Below, one piece after another: positions 1-8,684 of a stretch of DNA of 64,000 nucleotides. Below the pieces are notes generated by a model. That model was not told where the DNA came from. It saw nothing but the letters and a program-made list of their open reading frames with translations, and made no database searches. Where the stretch lies: the NCBI GenBank assembly GCA_965200525.1, contig OZ241368.1, positions 5,394,001 through 5,458,000 on the forward strand, written 5' to 3'. The translations under genes were made by a program, and so were the position numbers. Origin of the DNA: JANNPJ01 sp965200525 (GTDB taxonomy: Bacteria; Actinomycetota; Actinomycetes; Actinomycetales; Kineosporiaceae). The number at the start of each line of letters is the position of its first letter. Within the stretch, counting starts at the first letter, position 1.

Positions 1-76
1 TGGGGATCGTCCGATAAGCGTGGTACTTCCTCGGAGGTTTGGTCGATTCGGGTTCTAAGTCTGCTCAAATAGGACT

Positions 77-1075
77 GTGGCGGACGATCTTTTTTCGGTC
101 AGTGAAGCGCTCGAGCAGGTGGACGCCGCTTTGGTGACCGGCCGGCAGGCCGCCGCCAAAGTCTTTCCGACCGGATTTCCCCTGCTCGACACCTATCTCG
201 GCGGCGGCCTCCGAGCCGGTGAACTCGCCTTGCTCGGCGGTCCGCAGGGTCTCGGCAAGACCGCCTTCGTTCTGCAGACGGCGCGGCATCTGGCCAACCT
301 CGGCGAGGCCGTTCTGGTGATGTCCTACGAACACGGGCCCGTCACCCTGCTCGAGCGACTCGTCGCGATCGAGGCCGGCGACACGGTCGGCACCGAGGGG
401 GCGCCGCTGCGCCGGATCCGCGAGTCACTGGAGGGCCGGGGCCCGCGCTCGGCCACCCTGGAGGAGCGGTTGGCCGGCACCACCGGCGGCGCCGAGGCCG
501 TGTCCGCACTGCGCAGCTACCGCGACCGGCTGATGCTGCACCGCTCGTCCGGGGTCTCCACCGGTCTGCCGCAGATCCGGGCCGCGCTCGAAGCGGCCCG
601 TCAGCGCTCCGACCGCAGCCCGCTGCTGGTCGTGGACTACCTGCAGAAGGTCCACGTGCCCGGCCGGCTCACCGACGACGAGCGGGCCGCCGAGATCGTG
701 GCCGGCCTCAAGGACCTGGCCCTGGAGTTCGCCGTCCCGGTGCTGGCCGTGGCCGCCGCCGGCGAGGAGGGGATCCGGCCCGGGCACCGGGTGCGGGCCG
801 CCCACCTGCGCGGCTCGGCCGCCTTGGCCTACGAACCCGACGTCATCCTGATCATGAACGAGAAGTACGACGTGGTCGCCCGGCACTACCTGGTCTACGA
901 CACCCGGTCGGTGGACCGGTACCGCGACTACGTGGTGCTCTCGATCGAGAAGAACCGCTCCGGGCTGGCCCGGATCGACCTGCAACTGCGCAAGCGGCTG
1001 GATCAGAGCCGGTTCGAGCGGGACGTCGAGGGCGTCACCGAGGAACTCGTCGACGAGCGGCTGGCGCGGGACTGA
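77..1075 (+). CDS. Stand-alone DnaB C-terminal-type RecA-fold ATPase
   Basis: 332-residue protein resembling the ATPase half of replicative helicase DnaB. It has a Walker A loop GGPQGLGKT near residue 56 and a Walker B strand LLVVDYLQKV near residue 190, the DYLQ-type motif characteristic of DnaB. The N-terminal primase-binding domain of full-length DnaB (about 450 residues) is missing, so it is probably not the replicative helicase. It could be a KaiC/RadA-like accessory ATPase. The start is GTG at 77, with only a weak AGGAC upstream. It converges on the tad operon, so no functional link follows from position. The fold is clear; the role is unknown. Confidence 0.75.
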   Translation: MADDLFSVSEALEQVDAALVTGRQAAAKVFPTGFPLLDTYLGGGLRAGELALLGGPQGLGKTAFVLQTARHLANLGEAVLVMSYEHGPVTLLERLVAIEAGDTVGTEGAPLRRIRESLEGRGPRSATLEERLAGTTGGAEAVSALRSYRDRLMLHRSSGVSTGLPQIRAALEAARQRSDRSPLLVVDYLQKVHVPGRLTDDERAAEIVAGLKDLALEFAVPVLAVAAAGEEGIRPGHRVRAAHLRGSAALAYEPDVILIMNEKYDVVARHYLVYDTRSVDRYRDYVVLSIEKNRSGLARIDLQLRKRLDQSRFERDVEGVTEELVDERLARD

Positions 1076-1109
1076 CCCGACGGCGTCCGGCGCCGGGTCA
1101 CTCGTCGGG
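1076..1109. terminator. Candidate bidirectional hairpin between convergent genes
   Basis: Arms CCCGACG (1076-1082) and CGTCGGG (1103-1109) are exact reverse complements. The spacer contains the palindrome CCGGCGCCGG. The hairpin begins just after the stop of the DnaB-like gene and overlaps the 3' end of the convergent tad-linked gene. There is no T-run, as is common in actinobacteria. Confidence 0.4.
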
Positions 1110-3194
1110 ACGGCGCCGCGGTGCGGCGGCCGGGTCGGTCTCGGACTCCTGGAGCGGGCCGAGGGCCCGGGCCAGCCGCCGGGTGGCCAGGGCCTGGGCC
1201 AGCAGCGCGGCCGCCTCCCGGACCGGGGCGATCACGGCCGAGAGGTCACGGTCGGTGAACGGCCCGGCCTCCTTTCCCCGGGCCAGGACGACGATCGCCC
1301 GGACGTCGGGCACCGGCACCGCCAGCAGGTGCCGCCAGGCCGCGAGCGGCGCCCCGGACAGCTGCTGACGGATGATGTCGGTGTCCTCGATCAGCACGGC
1401 CCGCCCGGCCGACCCGATCTCGGTGATCAGCCAGTGCGAGTCCTCCAGTACCAGCCGCCGCTCCAGCGGGCGCAGGCCGACCCCGCCGCTGATCCGCCAG
1501 ACCGGCCCGTCCGGGACCAGGATCGCGGCGGCGTCGGCGTCGGCCCGCTCGATCACGTCGTCGGCCAGCACCTGGGCCGTGTCGCTGACCCCGTACAGGT
1601 CGCCGATCCGCTCGTGCACCAGCCGGACCAGGTCGGCGGTGCGCAGCGAGGCGCCGTCGTCACCGGGCACCGGCCGGGCCGAGACCAGGGACGCCGCCTC
1701 GGCGTCGAGCCGGCGATCGAGGGCGCTGGCCGGGAAGCCGTGCGGCTCCGTGCGGGGCCCGAGCGGGTCGGTGACCAGCCCCATCCCGGGCGGCGTGCGG
1801 TAGGCCGGGTCCGGGGTGACACCGGTGTTGCGCTGCAGCTTGCGCGGCCGGTTGCCCAGCCGGGGCATCCGTCGGGCGGCCGGTGACGCCGGCCCGGCAC
1901 CGGGCGCGGGGTCGGCGTCGACGGGCAGCGAGGAGTTGCGCGACCAGCGCTGGGCCGGCCGGGCCGGTGGGGCCGGGACGGCCGGGGTGGACGGCATCTG
2001 CGTCTGAGGCTGATCGCCGTTGATGAACGGGAACGACCCGGTCTTCGGCTCGTCCCGGAACGGCCGGGTGATCGCGCTGGAGTAAGACAGACCGGCGACG
2101 TCCGACTCGTGCAGGGACGGCACGTCACCGGTGCCGATCGAGAGCAGCCCCGGGGGACGGCGCGCATGGGCGGGCACCGCGTTGGCGGCCCGCGGCGGCG
2201 CCGGCGAGTCCGGCGTCGGAGTGTGCGGGCCGAGGCCGGCCGCGGCGGCCAGGGTCTCGGGCGGCGGGGGAGCAGCGGCCTTCTCGGCGGCCAGGGCCGC
2301 GCCCGCGGCCACGGCGGCGGCGGCCGCGCGATCGGTCGGCGAGGCGGTCGGTCTCGCCGTGGCTCCGGCGTCCGGGGCCGTCGTCCGGGAGGCCGTCGAT
2401 GCCGGTGCCGGTGCCGGTGCCGGTGCCGGTGTCGGTGCCGCTGGCGTCGGCCCGGAGCTCGGCTTCTGAGCCGCTGGTGCCGGGGAGGATGCCGGGGTCG
2501 GCGCTGCGGTGACCGGCTTCTGAGCCGCTGGTGCCGGGGAGGATGCCGGGGTCGGCACCGAGGTGACCGGGGTGCCGGCCGTCGGAGGATCCACCGGCGC
2601 GGTCTTCGCGACCGGGGCGGCCTTGGTGGCCACCGCGGCGGCAGGCTTCGGCCCGGCGTCCGGAATGGGCCGGGACGGCGTCGCGGACGACGCGCTCGAC
2701 GGGGACGACGGCGGTGGCGGTGGCGGCGTCCGGTTGACGACGGGGGGCGCGCTCGGCGACCCCGGCGGCGTCCGGTTGACCATGGGCTGGGTGACCCCCG
2801 CCGCGATCGGTGGCGGCAGTTCGATGTCGCCGGTGTTGATGAAGTTGATCGGGGAGGCCTCGCCGGTCAGGGCCGAGATCCCCTGCAGCAGGGCGATCCG
2901 GGTGATCGGCAGGGGGACCACGTGAACGCCCTCGACCTCCTGGGCCTCGACCTGCTCCCACTCCGGCTGGTAGCCGGAAACCAGGAGCACCGGGATGTCC
3001 TGCTCGGCCTCACGCAGCGAGTTCACCGTGTTCACGGCCAGCACCGGATCACCGACGTCCAGTACCAGCACGTCGGCGTCGATCCCCGGCAGCAGGCTCT
3101 CCAGTTCGTCGGCCGAGTGCTCGACCACCTGGTGCTGATCAGCGAGCCGCATCGCGAGCGCCATCGAGCGCGAGACGATCAGTAAGCGGGCCAT
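1098..3194 (-). CDS. Pseudo-receiver / Pro-Ala linker / GAF domain protein, end of tad operon
   Basis: 698 residues in three parts. Residues 1-115 have a CheY-like alpha/beta pattern starting MARLLIVSRS, with an Asp in VLVLDVGDP. The acidic pair after strand 1 is absent, and VVPLPI occupies the place of the usual K-P motif, so it looks like a degenerate receiver. Residues about 130-510 are a Pro/Ala/Thr-rich disordered linker with an internal duplication. Residues about 515-680 read as a GAF-like sensory domain. It is the last gene of the operon, 6 bp after tadC, suggesting a regulatory or scaffolding role for the pilus machine. No output domain is visible. Confidence 0.7.
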   Translation of the reverse strand: MARLLIVSRSMALAMRLADQHQVVEHSADELESLLPGIDADVLVLDVGDPVLAVNTVNSLREAEQDIPVLLVSGYQPEWEQVEAQEVEGVHVVPLPITRIALLQGISALTGEASPINFINTGDIELPPPIAAGVTQPMVNRTPPGSPSAPPVVNRTPPPPPPSSPSSASSATPSRPIPDAGPKPAAAVATKAAPVAKTAPVDPPTAGTPVTSVPTPASSPAPAAQKPVTAAPTPASSPAPAAQKPSSGPTPAAPTPAPAPAPAPASTASRTTAPDAGATARPTASPTDRAAAAAVAAGAALAAEKAAAPPPPETLAAAAGLGPHTPTPDSPAPPRAANAVPAHARRPPGLLSIGTGDVPSLHESDVAGLSYSSAITRPFRDEPKTGSFPFINGDQPQTQMPSTPAVPAPPARPAQRWSRNSSLPVDADPAPGAGPASPAARRMPRLGNRPRKLQRNTGVTPDPAYRTPPGMGLVTDPLGPRTEPHGFPASALDRRLDAEAASLVSARPVPGDDGASLRTADLVRLVHERIGDLYGVSDTAQVLADDVIERADADAAAILVPDGPVWRISGGVGLRPLERRLVLEDSHWLITEIGSAGRAVLIEDTDIIRQQLSGAPLAAWRHLLAVPVPDVRAIVVLARGKEAGPFTDRDLSAVIAPVREAAALLAQALATRRLARALGPLQESETDPAAAPRRRPDE
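2401..2568. repeat. Two 54-bp tandem copies plus GCCGGT hexamer run inside the linker
   Basis: Units 2461-2514 and 2515-2568 share 42 identical bases (2461-2502 and 2515-2556) and encode an 18-residue repeat of type TPASSPAPAAQKP. Immediately 5' on the plus strand, 2401-2436 is a GCCGGT hexamer run coding for alternating Pro-Ala. The frame is kept, so copy number could vary without breaking the gene. Confidence 0.85.
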
Positions 3195-3200
3195 GTCACC

Positions 3201-4142
3201 TCACAGACCACGGAACTGTTGGAAGATCTTGATCCCGGCCGGGCCGATCACCACAATGAACAGGGCCGGCAGGATGCAGAAGATCAGCGGGAAAAGGATC
3301 TTGACGGGTACCTGCTGGGCCTTCTCCTCTGCTCGTTGACTCCGCTTGATCCGCATCTCTTTGGACTGTACGCGGAGAACATTGGCAATCGGTATGCCGA
3401 AGGTGTCGGCCTGAACCATAGCGCCGACGAAGATGCGAAGCTCCTCCACATCCGTCCGGTCGGCCAGGGCTCGCAGGGCGTCGACCCGGCCGGTGCCGAT
3501 CTGCATCTCCTGGAGCACCCGGAACAATTCCTTGGCCAGCGGCCCGTCACTGTTGCGGGCCACCTGGGCCAGGGCCGCGTCGAAGGCCAGGCCGGCCTCC
3601 ACCGAGATGGTCAGCAGGTCGAGCGCGTCGGGCAGTTCCCGCTGGATCTGCTCGGTGCGGTCGTAGCCGAGCTGGTAGACCCACATGCTCGGCCCGAACC
3701 AGCCCAGCAGGGCCAGGGCCAGGGTGGTCAGGAACGTGCCCCGCACCCCGGCGCCGAGCACCGGGGGCAGCGCGATACCGACGAAGATCCCGGTCAGCAG
3801 CCCCAGCGCCTTCAGCCCCAGGATCCGGTCGACGTCCCAGTTCTCCGGGTTGCCGGCCAGGTCGAGCCGGCGCCGGATCCGCTCGATCCGGTCGTCCGGG
3901 GTCAACCGCCGGCCGGCCCCGATGAACCGCTCGGTCAGTGGGCCGACGATCCGCTCGGCGAACGGCACCTCCAGCTCCTGCTGGCGCAGCGGGATCGGGC
4001 TGGACCGGAAGTTGTCCAGCAGGGCGCTGCGGCGGGCCATCTCCCGGCGGTCCGAGTCGGCCATCAGCACGGTGGCCAGGGCGCCGATCAGGCCCAGGAA
4101 GATGCCCCCGAGGCCGAGCGGCAGAAGCAGGTCGGCCCGCAT
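3201..4142 (-). CDS. tadC: TadC-like type II secretion F-family membrane protein
   Basis: 313 residues. An N-terminal membrane segment (LLLPLGLGGIFLGLIGAL), a pair of segments near residues 115-160, the GspF/T2SSF domain with DALDLLTISVEAGLAFDAAL, and a C-terminal membrane segment (LIFCILPALFIVVIGPAG) match TadC. TadC forms the inner-membrane platform of the Tad pilus with TadB, converting ATPase motion into pilus polymerisation. The gene starts 1 bp after the tadB stop, as expected for co-translation. Confidence 0.9.
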   Translation of the reverse strand: MRADLLLPLGLGGIFLGLIGALATVLMADSDRREMARRSALLDNFRSSPIPLRQQELEVPFAERIVGPLTERFIGAGRRLTPDDRIERIRRRLDLAGNPENWDVDRILGLKALGLLTGIFVGIALPPVLGAGVRGTFLTTLALALLGWFGPSMWVYQLGYDRTEQIQRELPDALDLLTISVEAGLAFDAALAQVARNSDGPLAKELFRVLQEMQIGTGRVDALRALADRTDVEELRIFVGAMVQADTFGIPIANVLRVQSKEMRIKRSQRAEEKAQQVPVKILFPLIFCILPALFIVVIGPAGIKIFQQFRGL

Positions 4143-4143
4143 C

Positions 4144-5208
4144 TCAGACCTCCACCTTGATCACTTTGGACATCCAGAACCCACCGATGATCAGCACCAC
4201 GGTGCCGACGCCGAGCAGCAGCAAGCCCATCGGGGTGTTGAACAACGGAGCGATGTAGTCCGGCCGGGCGAGCACCAGGTACAACGTGAACACGAGCGGG
4301 AGCGCTCCGAGGATCAATCCGGAGAGCCGTCCTTCGGCCGACAGGGCCTGAACCTGGCGGCGCAACCGCTCGCGCTCGCGCAGGGTGTCGGCCACCGTGG
4401 ACAACAGTTCGGCCAGGTTGCCGCCGACCTCACGCTGGATCCGGATCGCCATCACGATCCAGGAGAAGTCCCGGCTGGCGGTCCGGTTGGCGATGCCCTC
4501 GAGGGCGTCCTCGGGCAGCAGGCCCAGCCGGGCCTCGATCAGGGCCCGGTTGAACTCGGTGCTGATCGGCGGCTGCGACTCGCGCACCACCGAGTCCATC
4601 GCCTGCGGCAGCGAGTAGCCGGCGGCCAGGCTGCCCGCCAGAAGTTGCAGGGTGTCCGGCAGCTGACTGAGGAACCGGTTCTCCCGGCGCGACTGGGAGA
4701 AGCTGAGGAACAGCCAGGGCAGGCTCAACCCCAGCACCAGCCCGATCAGCATCGCGACCACGGCCCCGCGGGCGGCGACCAGCAGCACCAGCGCCGCCCC
4801 GACGGCCGAGCCGATGTGCAGCAGCATCCACTCGGCGGTGCGCAGCGGCAGCCCGGCCGCCTCGAGCCGGCTGTCCAGCGCGCGCTCCAGCTGACCGGTG
4901 CGGGCGACCCTGGTCATCATGCCGACGGCCGACCGGGCCAGGGCGCTGTCACCGAGCCGGGTGGCCTGCTCGGTGACCGAGATCTGCTGCGGCCGGGCTC
5001 CGGCCACGGTGTAGACCGAGAGCCGGCGGACCACCTCCGACTCCTGGCGCGAACCCTTGGTCAGGGCGCCGGTGGCGGAGTAGATCAGCACCGCCAGGGC
5101 GACGAACAAGCAGGCCAGGGCGAGGATGACGACCGGCGTGGTGATCGCGGTGAGGCGTCGGTCGTCGGTCGCCGAAGCCGCGCCGGCCGCCGCGAGCAGC
5201 ACCCTCAA
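4144..5208 (-). CDS. tadB: TadB-like type II secretion F-family membrane protein
   Basis: 354 residues: an N-terminal transmembrane helix (VVILALACLFVALAVLIYS), central helices near residues 125-165, a T2SSF domain with LPDTLQLLAGSLAAGYSLPQ, and a C-terminal helix. It is the second platform protein of the Tad pilus, predicted to sit in the cytoplasmic membrane and contact CpaF and TadC. Its start overlaps the cpaF stop by 4 bp. Confidence 0.9.
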   Translation of the reverse strand: MRVLLAAAGAASATDDRRLTAITTPVVILALACLFVALAVLIYSATGALTKGSRQESEVVRRLSVYTVAGARPQQISVTEQATRLGDSALARSAVGMMTRVARTGQLERALDSRLEAAGLPLRTAEWMLLHIGSAVGAALVLLVAARGAVVAMLIGLVLGLSLPWLFLSFSQSRRENRFLSQLPDTLQLLAGSLAAGYSLPQAMDSVVRESQPPISTEFNRALIEARLGLLPEDALEGIANRTASRDFSWIVMAIRIQREVGGNLAELLSTVADTLRERERLRRQVQALSAEGRLSGLILGALPLVFTLYLVLARPDYIAPLFNTPMGLLLLGVGTVVLIIGGFWMSKVIKVEV

Positions 5209-6608
5209 CGCAGGAACCGCTGGTCGGCGAAGATCCGGGTGTCGATGGTGATGCCGTAGTCGTCGAGCTTGTCCAGGAACTTGGGCCGGATCCCGGTGGG
5301 CCGCAGCGCGCCGGTGCGACGTCCCTGGTCGTCGAGGCCGGCCCGGGGGTCGTAGACGAAGATGTCCTGGAGCGTGATGATCTCGCCCTCCATCCCGACC
5401 ACCTCGGTGATGTGGGTGATCCGGCGGGAGCCGTCCTTGAACCGGGTCTGTTGCACGATCAGGTCGAGCGCGCTGGACATCTGTTCGCGGATCGCCCGCA
5501 TCGGCAGGTTCATGTCGGCCATCAGCACCATCGTCTCGACCCGGGACAGGACCTCCCTCGGGCCGTTGGCGTGCACGGTGCCGATCGAGCCGTCGTGACC
5601 GGTGTTCATCGCCTGCAGCATGTCCAGGGCGGCCTCGTCCCGGATCTCACCGACCACGATCCGGTCGGGGCGCATCCGCAGCGCGTTCTTGACCAGCTGG
5701 CGGATCTTGACCTCGCCCTTGCCCTCGATGTTGGCCGGCCGCGACTCCAGCCGCAGCACGTGCTCCTGGTGCAGCTGCAGCTCGGCGGCGTCCTCGATCG
5801 TCACCACCCGCTCGTCGGCCGGGATGAAGCCGGAGAGCACGTTCAGCGTGGTCGTCTTGCCCGCGCCGGTGCCCCCACCGACCAGGATGTTCAGCCGGCC
5901 CTGGACGCAGCCGGCCAGCACGTCGGCGACCGAGCGGGTCAGGGTGCCGAACGAGATCAGGTCGTCGACCTCGAACGGGTCGGCGGCGAACTTCCGGATG
6001 GTCAGCAGCGACCCGTCGACCGCCAGCGGCGGGATGATCGCGTTGACCCGGGAACCGTCCAGCAGCCGCGCGTCCACCATCGGGCTGGCCTCGTCGACCC
6101 GTCGCCCGACCCGGCCGACGATCTTGTCGATGGTGCGCCGCAGGTGGGCCTCGTCGGCGAACCGGCCGTCGACGGCGTGCAGCCGCCCGGCCCGCTCGAC
6201 GTAGATCTGGTCCGGCCCGTTGACCATGATCTCGCTGATCTCGGGGTCGCGCAGGTAGGGCTCGACCGGCCCGTACCCGAGGATGTCGTCGGCGATCTCC
6301 TGGGCGATCCGGGCCCGGTCGGCGTTGGTCAGCGGCATGTCGCCGGCCGACAGCGTCTCCTGCAGGGTCTGGCGGACCCGCTGCTCGAGGTCCGACTGGG
6401 TCAGCCGGGAGTCGTAGAGCTTGGGCCCGAGGTTCTCCAGCAGGGACTGGTGCACGGTCCGCTTGAGATCGGCGAACGGATCCGACGGCAGGCTGCGCCG
6501 CCGGTGCGCGAACGGCATCGGCGCCCCGGTGCTCTGCGACAGCCGGCCGCTCTGCTCCTCGACCGCACGGCCCTCGCGGGCCTGGGCGAGGCGATCCGCG
6601 AGACTCAT
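5205..6608 (-). CDS. cpaF: CpaF/TadA pilus assembly ATPase
   Basis: 467 residues, type II/IV secretion ATPase. An N-terminal helical region is followed by the PAS-like domain (DPEISEIMVNGPDQIYVE), Walker A GGGTGAGKTT near residue 245, an Asp box (TIEDAAELQL), Walker B RPDRIVVGEIRD and a His box (MNTGHDGSIGTVHAN). It powers Tad pilus assembly at the cytoplasmic face of the TadB/TadC platform. It overlaps cpaE and tadB by 4 bp on either side. Confidence 0.95.
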   Translation of the reverse strand: MSLADRLAQAREGRAVEEQSGRLSQSTGAPMPFAHRRRSLPSDPFADLKRTVHQSLLENLGPKLYDSRLTQSDLEQRVRQTLQETLSAGDMPLTNADRARIAQEIADDILGYGPVEPYLRDPEISEIMVNGPDQIYVERAGRLHAVDGRFADEAHLRRTIDKIVGRVGRRVDEASPMVDARLLDGSRVNAIIPPLAVDGSLLTIRKFAADPFEVDDLISFGTLTRSVADVLAGCVQGRLNILVGGGTGAGKTTTLNVLSGFIPADERVVTIEDAAELQLHQEHVLRLESRPANIEGKGEVKIRQLVKNALRMRPDRIVVGEIRDEAALDMLQAMNTGHDGSIGTVHANGPREVLSRVETMVLMADMNLPMRAIREQMSSALDLIVQQTRFKDGSRRITHITEVVGMEGEIITLQDIFVYDPRAGLDDQGRRTGALRPTGIRPKFLDKLDDYGITIDTRIFADQRFLR

Positions 6609-7831
6609 GACCGGCTCCTCCGCTTCTTCATCAGTCCTCGTCGATCGGGGCGCAGCTCCGGATACTCACCGGTCGCGCCGTGCCCGATCACCTCGTGCTC
6701 GGCGAACCGCCGGATGGCCACACTCACCGGGTGCTTGGGGTCGTCCTGGACGATCGGCACGCCCCGGTTGATCGCCGACGGGACGTCCCGGGAACTGGGG
6801 ATCTGGGCCGACAACGGCATCTGCGCCGTCTTCTCGACCTCGGCATGGCTGATCCCGACCTTCGCGTCCGCCCGGTTCAGCACCAGCCGGAACTTGTCCC
6901 GGGAGTAGCTCAGTTCGATGAGCGTCTCCAGGGTGATCTTCAGGTTCTTCAGGGCCGGGACATCGGGGGTCACGATCAGGGCGATCAGGTCCGAGACGTC
7001 GAGCGCGGCCAGGACCTGGTCGTCGAACGTGGGTGGGGTGTCCACGACAACGTAGTCGAAGTCGTCCCGCAGCACCTCGAGCAGATGGGAGATCAGGGTC
7101 GGCTGGATCGTCTCGGCCGCGCTCGGCTCGGTCGGCGCGACGATCGCGCTCAGGCCGGCCGAGTGGTGGGTCAGCATCGCGGCCACGGCGGCCGAGTCGA
7201 TCGCCCCGCCCAGCGGGACGGCGTCGGCGATGGTGTGGGCCGGGAACAGCTGCATCGCGATGGCCACGTCGCCGAAGGCCAGGTCGAGGTCGACGATGCA
7301 GACCTGCCGCCGGCCGCGATCGGCCAGCACGGTGGCCAGGTTGGTGGCCAGGGTGGTCTTGCCGCAGCCGCCCTTGGCCGAGAACACCGTGATCACCCGG
7401 CCCCGGGGCGGTGCCGGCACGGTGGGCATGGCCGGCAGGCCGACCCCGGCCGGCGGTGGCCCCTGATCCCGCAGGGCCGAGGCCAGGTGGGCGCTGCGCT
7501 TGACCGCGGCCTGCAGGCCGAGCACGTCGCGGCGGTCGATCACCTCGAAGACACCGGCCCGCAGCGCTTCCTGCAGCAAAGGGGTGGTGACCTCGTGACG
7601 GACCAGGATCACGCCCAGACTGGGCCGGTTGAACTGCATGTAGTCGGCGACGGCGAACGCCTCAGCGTCGCTCACCCCGGGGCCGAGCACGATGGTGTCC
7701 TCCTCGAAGGCCACCATCAGGTGGTCACGCAGGGCACCGAGGTCGGTGAAGACCAGGCCCCCGCCGACCTCGGTCCGCAGCCGTTCGGCCGAGGACAGGT
7801 CCGGGTCGCAGAAGAGCGGCATCCCGGCCAC
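6605..7831 (-). CDS. cpaE: CpaE/TadZ-like MinD-family ATPase with receiver-like N-terminus
   Basis: 408 residues. Residues 1-125 form a receiver-like domain without a clear phospho-acceptor arrangement. From about residue 140 comes a MinD/ParA ATPase: VITVFSAKGGCGKTTLATNL (deviant Walker A), VCIVDLDLAFGDVAI, and DYVVVDTPP. CpaE/TadZ proteins place the pilus machinery at a cell pole or site. The start overlaps the cpaB stop by one base. Together with the last gene of the operon, this locus carries two degenerate receiver domains. Confidence 0.9.
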   Translation of the reverse strand: MAGMPLFCDPDLSSAERLRTEVGGGLVFTDLGALRDHLMVAFEEDTIVLGPGVSDAEAFAVADYMQFNRPSLGVILVRHEVTTPLLQEALRAGVFEVIDRRDVLGLQAAVKRSAHLASALRDQGPPPAGVGLPAMPTVPAPPRGRVITVFSAKGGCGKTTLATNLATVLADRGRRQVCIVDLDLAFGDVAIAMQLFPAHTIADAVPLGGAIDSAAVAAMLTHHSAGLSAIVAPTEPSAAETIQPTLISHLLEVLRDDFDYVVVDTPPTFDDQVLAALDVSDLIALIVTPDVPALKNLKITLETLIELSYSRDKFRLVLNRADAKVGISHAEVEKTAQMPLSAQIPSSRDVPSAINRGVPIVQDDPKHPVSVAIRRFAEHEVIGHGATGEYPELRPDRRGLMKKRRSRS

Positions 7832-8493
7832 TACTTCGACTCACCCGGGAGGACGGCGAAGAACAGCTTGCCCTTGGCCTCGGCGGTCTTGACCTTGACC
7901 ACCTGAGGGTCGCTGAGGGTGAGCGCCACCAGGGTGGTGGGGACCTGATCCGTGGTGTCCCCGGTCGCGGCGCTGTCGTCAGCGGTGTCGGCGATGTTGT
8001 TCGGACCGATCGCGATCACCTTCACCGAGGACAGCACCGCCGGGTCGGAGACATTGTTGTTGATGATCGAGTAGACGTCGATCTTCGAGCCGACCTTCAG
8101 CAGGCCGGCCGCGCGCTCGGGATCCTGCAGTTCGAGAACGATCCCGACCTGGCCCGGATCGATTCCACTGTTGCCCGTGACGGCGCCGGATGTGGTCAGC
8201 ATCGGGCTCTCCAGAATCTGACCCTTGAGGATCGGGCCGACCGCCCGACCGGTCACCTGGGAACTGTTCAGCAGATCACTCGGCAGGTCGCCGGCCCGGC
8301 GTTCCCCCACCTCGTAGTCACCGGCACCGACCGTGGCTCCGGCCGCGATCTGGTGGCTCGCCACCAGCACCTTCTGCACAGTGTTGTCACCGATGGCGCG
8401 GTCGTTGGCGCCTCGCACGTACAGGCCGATCAGAGCCGTGCCGACCGCCGCGATCAGGATCGAGGTGATCAGCAGAAGAGTTCGTCGTCCCAT
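7831..8493 (-). CDS. cpaB: CpaB/RcpC-like pilus assembly protein (SAF domain)
   Basis: 220 residues. It has an N-terminal signal/anchor helix (LLLITSILIAAVGTALIGLYV), then a SAF-type domain (VLVASHQIAAGATVGAGDYEV) and an RcpC/CpaB domain with GQVGIVLELQDPERAAGLLKVG. In Gram-negative bacteria CpaB modulates secretin and pilus assembly; with no outer membrane here, a periplasm-facing scaffold role is inferred. The start codon lies 7 bp after the stop of a 27-residue ORF, suggesting coupling. Confidence 0.85.
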   Translation of the reverse strand: MGRRTLLLITSILIAAVGTALIGLYVRGANDRAIGDNTVQKVLVASHQIAAGATVGAGDYEVGERRAGDLPSDLLNSSQVTGRAVGPILKGQILESPMLTTSGAVTGNSGIDPGQVGIVLELQDPERAAGLLKVGSKIDVYSIINNNVSDPAVLSSVKVIAIGPNNIADTADDSAATGDTTDQVPTTLVALTLSDPQVVKVKTAEAKGKLFFAVLPGESK

Positions 8494-8500
8494 CCCAGTC

Positions 8501-8584
8501 CTATCTCAAGCCGTGCCGCGGGTACGGGCGATTCTGGCCCGGTCTGACGTAGTGGGGACGCTCGACGAATTCTTGGTCGTCCAC
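8501..8584 (-). CDS. Predicted 27-residue peptide between tadG-like gene and cpaB
   Basis: GTG start at 8584, preceded by AGGAG with an 8-base spacer (8593-8597). It reads MDDQEFVERPHYVRPGQNRP then YPRHGLR and stops with TAG at 8501-8503. It is rich in Arg, Pro, Tyr and His, with no membrane segment or signal. Stop to cpaB start is 7 bp, so it may act as a coupling leader or a small assembly peptide. A 60-residue ORF in another frame (8506-8688) starts by ATGA overlap with the tadG-like stop but has no comparable ribosome site. I prefer the short ORF; evidence is only the ribosome site and spacing. Confidence 0.4.
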   Translation of the reverse strand: MDDQEFVERPHYVRPGQNRPYPRHGLR

Positions 8585-8684
8585 GATCCGATCTCCTGAG
8601 GACGGGCCCGCTCGGCTCGCATTCTGACGCATTGGCCGCGCTTATGGGCAACCTTGTTGAGTATTGGATTGGTTTTGCTCCCGT

